Origin: Phoenix dactylifera
Lineage: Eukaryota; Streptophyta; Magnoliopsida; Arecales; Arecaceae
Assembly (NCBI RefSeq): GCF_009389715.1
Contig: NC_052401.1
Span: forward strand, 3,879,530 to 3,943,529
Reading direction: 5' to 3'
DNA length: 64,000 nt
The position numbers and the translations under genes are program-made. Under the pieces are notes generated by a model. The model did not search any database, was not told the origin of the DNA, and saw only the letters and a list, made by a program, of their open reading frames with translations. Below, in pieces: positions 61,047 to 64,000 of the stretch. Every line of letters starts with the position of its first letter. The first letter of the stretch is position 1.

Positions 61047-64000
61047 CTGAAAGTGTGATTTGGGTGCGTATCGATTCAATATTTTAATGGTTATTATGGA
61101 AAAAACCTTAAAGCCCTATAATCTACGCTTTGCTAACAAAATAATATACGAGAATAGAATACTATTACACCTCAAATAAATTTTAAGAGTTTACCAATGG
61201 CTCTTTTGGTGAAGAATTCATTTGTTTACTTTTTTTGTTCTTTGAGGAATAATGGAGGAAGTGAGACACTTCCCTCATATTTATTAATTGGAAATCGGAA
61301 TAAGTACAGCTAGAATTTGGTGCAAGTTACCAATCAGCAAGAGTAGAATCACTGTAAGCTGTAAGACACCAATGTGGACAGAGCCGCCACAAGATTTTTT
61401 TGTGACTCTCTGCTGTTTTAACTGAGCACAAATTTTCCCCCTGTTTAAAGGTTTGGAGTGTTCTTCAGAGAACTGTACTAGTAGATGCTTTCTTTTGAAC
61501 AAAAATTCTCACATTCCATTCTTGCCAAATCTGCTAGAAAAGAGCCATTGTGAACTCATTTGTTTGCTTCTTACTCTACATACATAGCATATAAAATATT
61601 ATGACAGTCAAGTAGCTTTTTGATTCTTGTATTTTTATACTCAAAACTTAGCTTCCACTGGTTGGTGTAAAGTGGTTATCCATGCTACAAAAGGGAAATG
61701 CAACCTAGAATTATGCTGTTAATGATTTGCACAGGCTGATTGCTTATATATAACTCCACTTATGTGATGACCCTCAAAGTAGGGGGAATATGGCAACTTG
61801 GTATCCATGTAAAAAGCTTGATATCATATTGTTCTTGTGTGCTCAAAAAGATTTTATTCTTGTGCTTCCAAGGAAGGATTACAAGCTGAAAGCTGTTTCC
61901 CAAGCATCCTAAAAAGATTTTTATTGAGATTTACTGCAATAGAAAAATCATGCAATCTTCATCAGAACACAAATTTCGAAGGCAAGGGATTTTTCTTTCA
62001 TATTCATGTAGAGGTTTCTTTAAAAGGTGATAATGTGCTACAAATAAGATTGTTCAAACTGTTTTTTATCCCAGAGGATGTAATATTCCACAAAATAAGC
62101 ATATACATGACACTTATGATAGCATCCATCATGTCGTGTCACAGCAGACCTGATTGCTTCCTGTAAGTTGCTAAGCTGTAACATTTTAAGAACACAAACC
62201 TAAAGAGAAACGCAGAGAAAGAACCAGGTCATAAAATGGATGTGCAATCCTGTGCTTCATGACATTCGCCTCCTGTAAGAAGCATGTAAGCAGCAACTCG
62301 AATGACAGTCGAACAAAGGACCAGGTGTTAAGCATGTAAGCCGACTCGATAGAACGACAGTTGCATTGAGATCTGTGCAGATAAATGAATGACGTATGGT
62401 GGGTGATCTGACAATGGATTCATGCGAAGGAAGGTGAATCCTTCTTTTGTGACTGCAAGCCCTCAAGCTGTCATCTCCGGCAGCAGAAGCTGGAATCGGT
62501 TCAAATCGAATAACTTCTTGCTCGGTGGGAGCGGGGCTCACACATACACGCAGCTGGGTCATGGTGCTCAGCAAGAAATACAGCTCCACAGGGCCAAAGG
62601 CATCACCTTTGGCATCTCCATGTAACTGCATTGGAAAATCCGAAATATCACAATAACAGAACTAAAAATCCACATTCATGCTTGAATCCATGCAGCCTTC
62701 AAGTTCTCAACTGTAATCCTGTTACAATTTCACTATATCCCAACTTATCCTGCAACCAAATTTCCTAGTTTCTACCCAGTTCAAAAGTCATGAAAATCTG
62801 AGAATTAGTGCATTGAATCAGAGAGTAATAAATCAACACAATTGCAGACCGAAACTGCCCTGAACATATGAAAACATACCACTAAAAAGCAATCAGCTCT
62901 ATTAGATTAACTCTCGTGATCATTAGTTAGGCCCTTCTACATTTTTTCTTTAGCTTTTCAAGCTAGGCCTCTACCTTATCCTCTCCCAGGATATTTTGAG
63001 ATCCTAGGTCTGGTTTCGATTCAATTCATATATTTGTTCACATATGGATTGGCATCTACTCTATTTGCAATGGCAAATCGGTGACACCTTCTTTTGTGCA
63101 TGGTGTGAGACTTGCCATGCGTTGCCATATGTCTGCCAACCGTAAGAACTAGATACCTACCAGCAATACTTGTCCTCTTGGTTTATAAGACCAAGCATGG
63201 ATACAATTCATAGCCTTTACAGCTTTCCTCTTTGGTCCTCTGAAGCCATTGTAAGAGACCCATCCGTTCCACTGCAGCCAAAAATTTTAATACACAGGAG
63301 GCCTTGAATTCCTACCCTCCTACTCTCCATTTTTGCAGTTTGACATGGAGGGCAAAAACACCATTGTATGTTCTTTGTTGCTGATGTTGCTCATCTTGAC
63401 TTATAGCATCTCTCTCTCTCTGTCTCTCTCTCTCTCACACACACACGCATGCATGCATGATACATCCACCACAATTTTACATTATGGCTGTCATAACAAT
63501 TTCAGGGCATCTCAGCTACATCATATCAATATATATGTTTGGGCAGGACATTATGAAGGTTAATATAATGACATTGTATGATAGTTATGACAATTTCATA
63601 ACAGCAAATTTTGGGGGGAATGGTCAAATTTAAACAACACATGGGACAGATTGCTAATGATGAAGTCTCCGACACTGTTGGCTGATTAAGATGGCATATA
63701 GTATGGTAAACCATTGAAAAGGATTCAAATCTCACTTTTGACAAACATTTTTTTAAGTTTTTAAGGGTAATTTGTCCCCTTTTTTAGAGGTTGGTATGAA
63801 AATATTTTATCAAGAAAAATGGAGTGACATGGATTTAGGTCCCAACTAAATGTATTCTTGACCATGATTTTTTTCCCTGCTTCTAATAGATCAAGCGAAG
63901 TTTGATCTAAGGTGAAATCCAATGCACATGGTCTAGGTAAAAAAGGGGAGCCATGAGAATTAGCTCGAGGTAAAAAAAACCCAACCAGAAAATACCAAGC
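61047..64000. other. intergenic, one unassigned open region
   Basis: Mostly AT-rich without recognised genes. CT and CA microsatellites lie near 63411-63446. Confidence 0.4.
62257..62631 (-). CDS. unrecognised open frame, possible exon
   Basis: A 124-codon minus-strand frame, GC-richer than its surroundings, following a plausible acceptor (TTTTCCAATGCAG, ending at about 62634). It reads LHGDAKGDAFGPVELYFLLS and later QEVIRFEPIPASAAGDD. No family was recognised. A second candidate exon, 63273-63161 (WNGWVSYNGFRGPKRKAV), has a T-rich acceptor and a GTAGGT donor and could splice to it in frame. These may be parts of an unknown gene or chance; I lean slightly to chance or UTR. Confidence 0.2.
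   Translation of the reverse strand: MQLHGDAKGDAFGPVELYFLLSTMTQLRVCVSPAPTEQEVIRFEPIPASAAGDDSLRACSHKRRIHLPSHESIVRSPTIRHSFICTDLNATVVLSSRLTCLTPGPLFDCHSSCCLHASYRRRMS

Overview
This window looks like nuclear DNA of a flowering plant, most likely a monocot. It is AT-rich, its genes are split by GT-AG introns with long first introns, and it carries plastid-derived fragments and plant transposable elements (TRIM, hAT, PIF/Harbinger, LINE, Ty3-gypsy LTRs). Palm-like is my best guess, but that is impression rather than proof. All protein identifications come from recognising conserved family sequence; no database search was run.

Five genes can be supported. Left to right they are: (1) eIF2D, minus strand, start codon near 8.67 kb, with the 3' half running off the left edge; (2) a five-exon type-A cytokinin response regulator, minus strand, 13.05-18.49 kb; (3) a two-exon GT14 / core-2-I-branching (DUF266) glycosyltransferase, plus strand, 45.34-48.93 kb; (4) an intronless secreted DUF538 protein, minus strand, 52.70-53.21 kb; (5) a six-exon GH9 endo-beta-1,4-glucanase, minus strand, 56.01-60.31 kb, with the last exon of a second, dead GH9 gene just upstream of it. 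Exon joins for all multi-exon genes were checked base by base for frame and splice sites. The genes are unrelated housekeeping, signalling and cell-wall genes and form no cluster; the GT14 and GH9 products both act on glycans in the secretory pathway or wall.

The 18.7-44 kb interval is a gene-poor graveyard of mobile DNA. It holds a Ty3-gypsy LTR remnant (about 21.6-22.1 kb), a composite TRIM with five LTRs in mirror-image order flanked by one 5-bp target duplication (22.76-23.97 kb), plastid gene pieces (ndhB, rps2, atpA; 24.3-27.5 kb), at least seven 3' ends of LINE-type elements, an opposite-strand gypsy LTR (31.5-32.1 kb), two PIF/Harbinger MITEs (36.7 and 39.9 kb), nested tandem repeats (38.7-39.2 kb), and a 1.7-kb hAT element with a perfect 8-bp target duplication that has captured part of a COG4 gene (42.4-44.1 kb).

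The most unusual items are the palindromic multi-LTR TRIM, the gene-capturing hAT element, a GC-AG intron in eIF2D, a decayed copy of the GT14 gene's 3' flank 11 kb upstream of the intact gene, and a T26-G44 homopolymer junction inside a response-regulator intron. I found no convincing new protein system. The novelty here is in genome structure.
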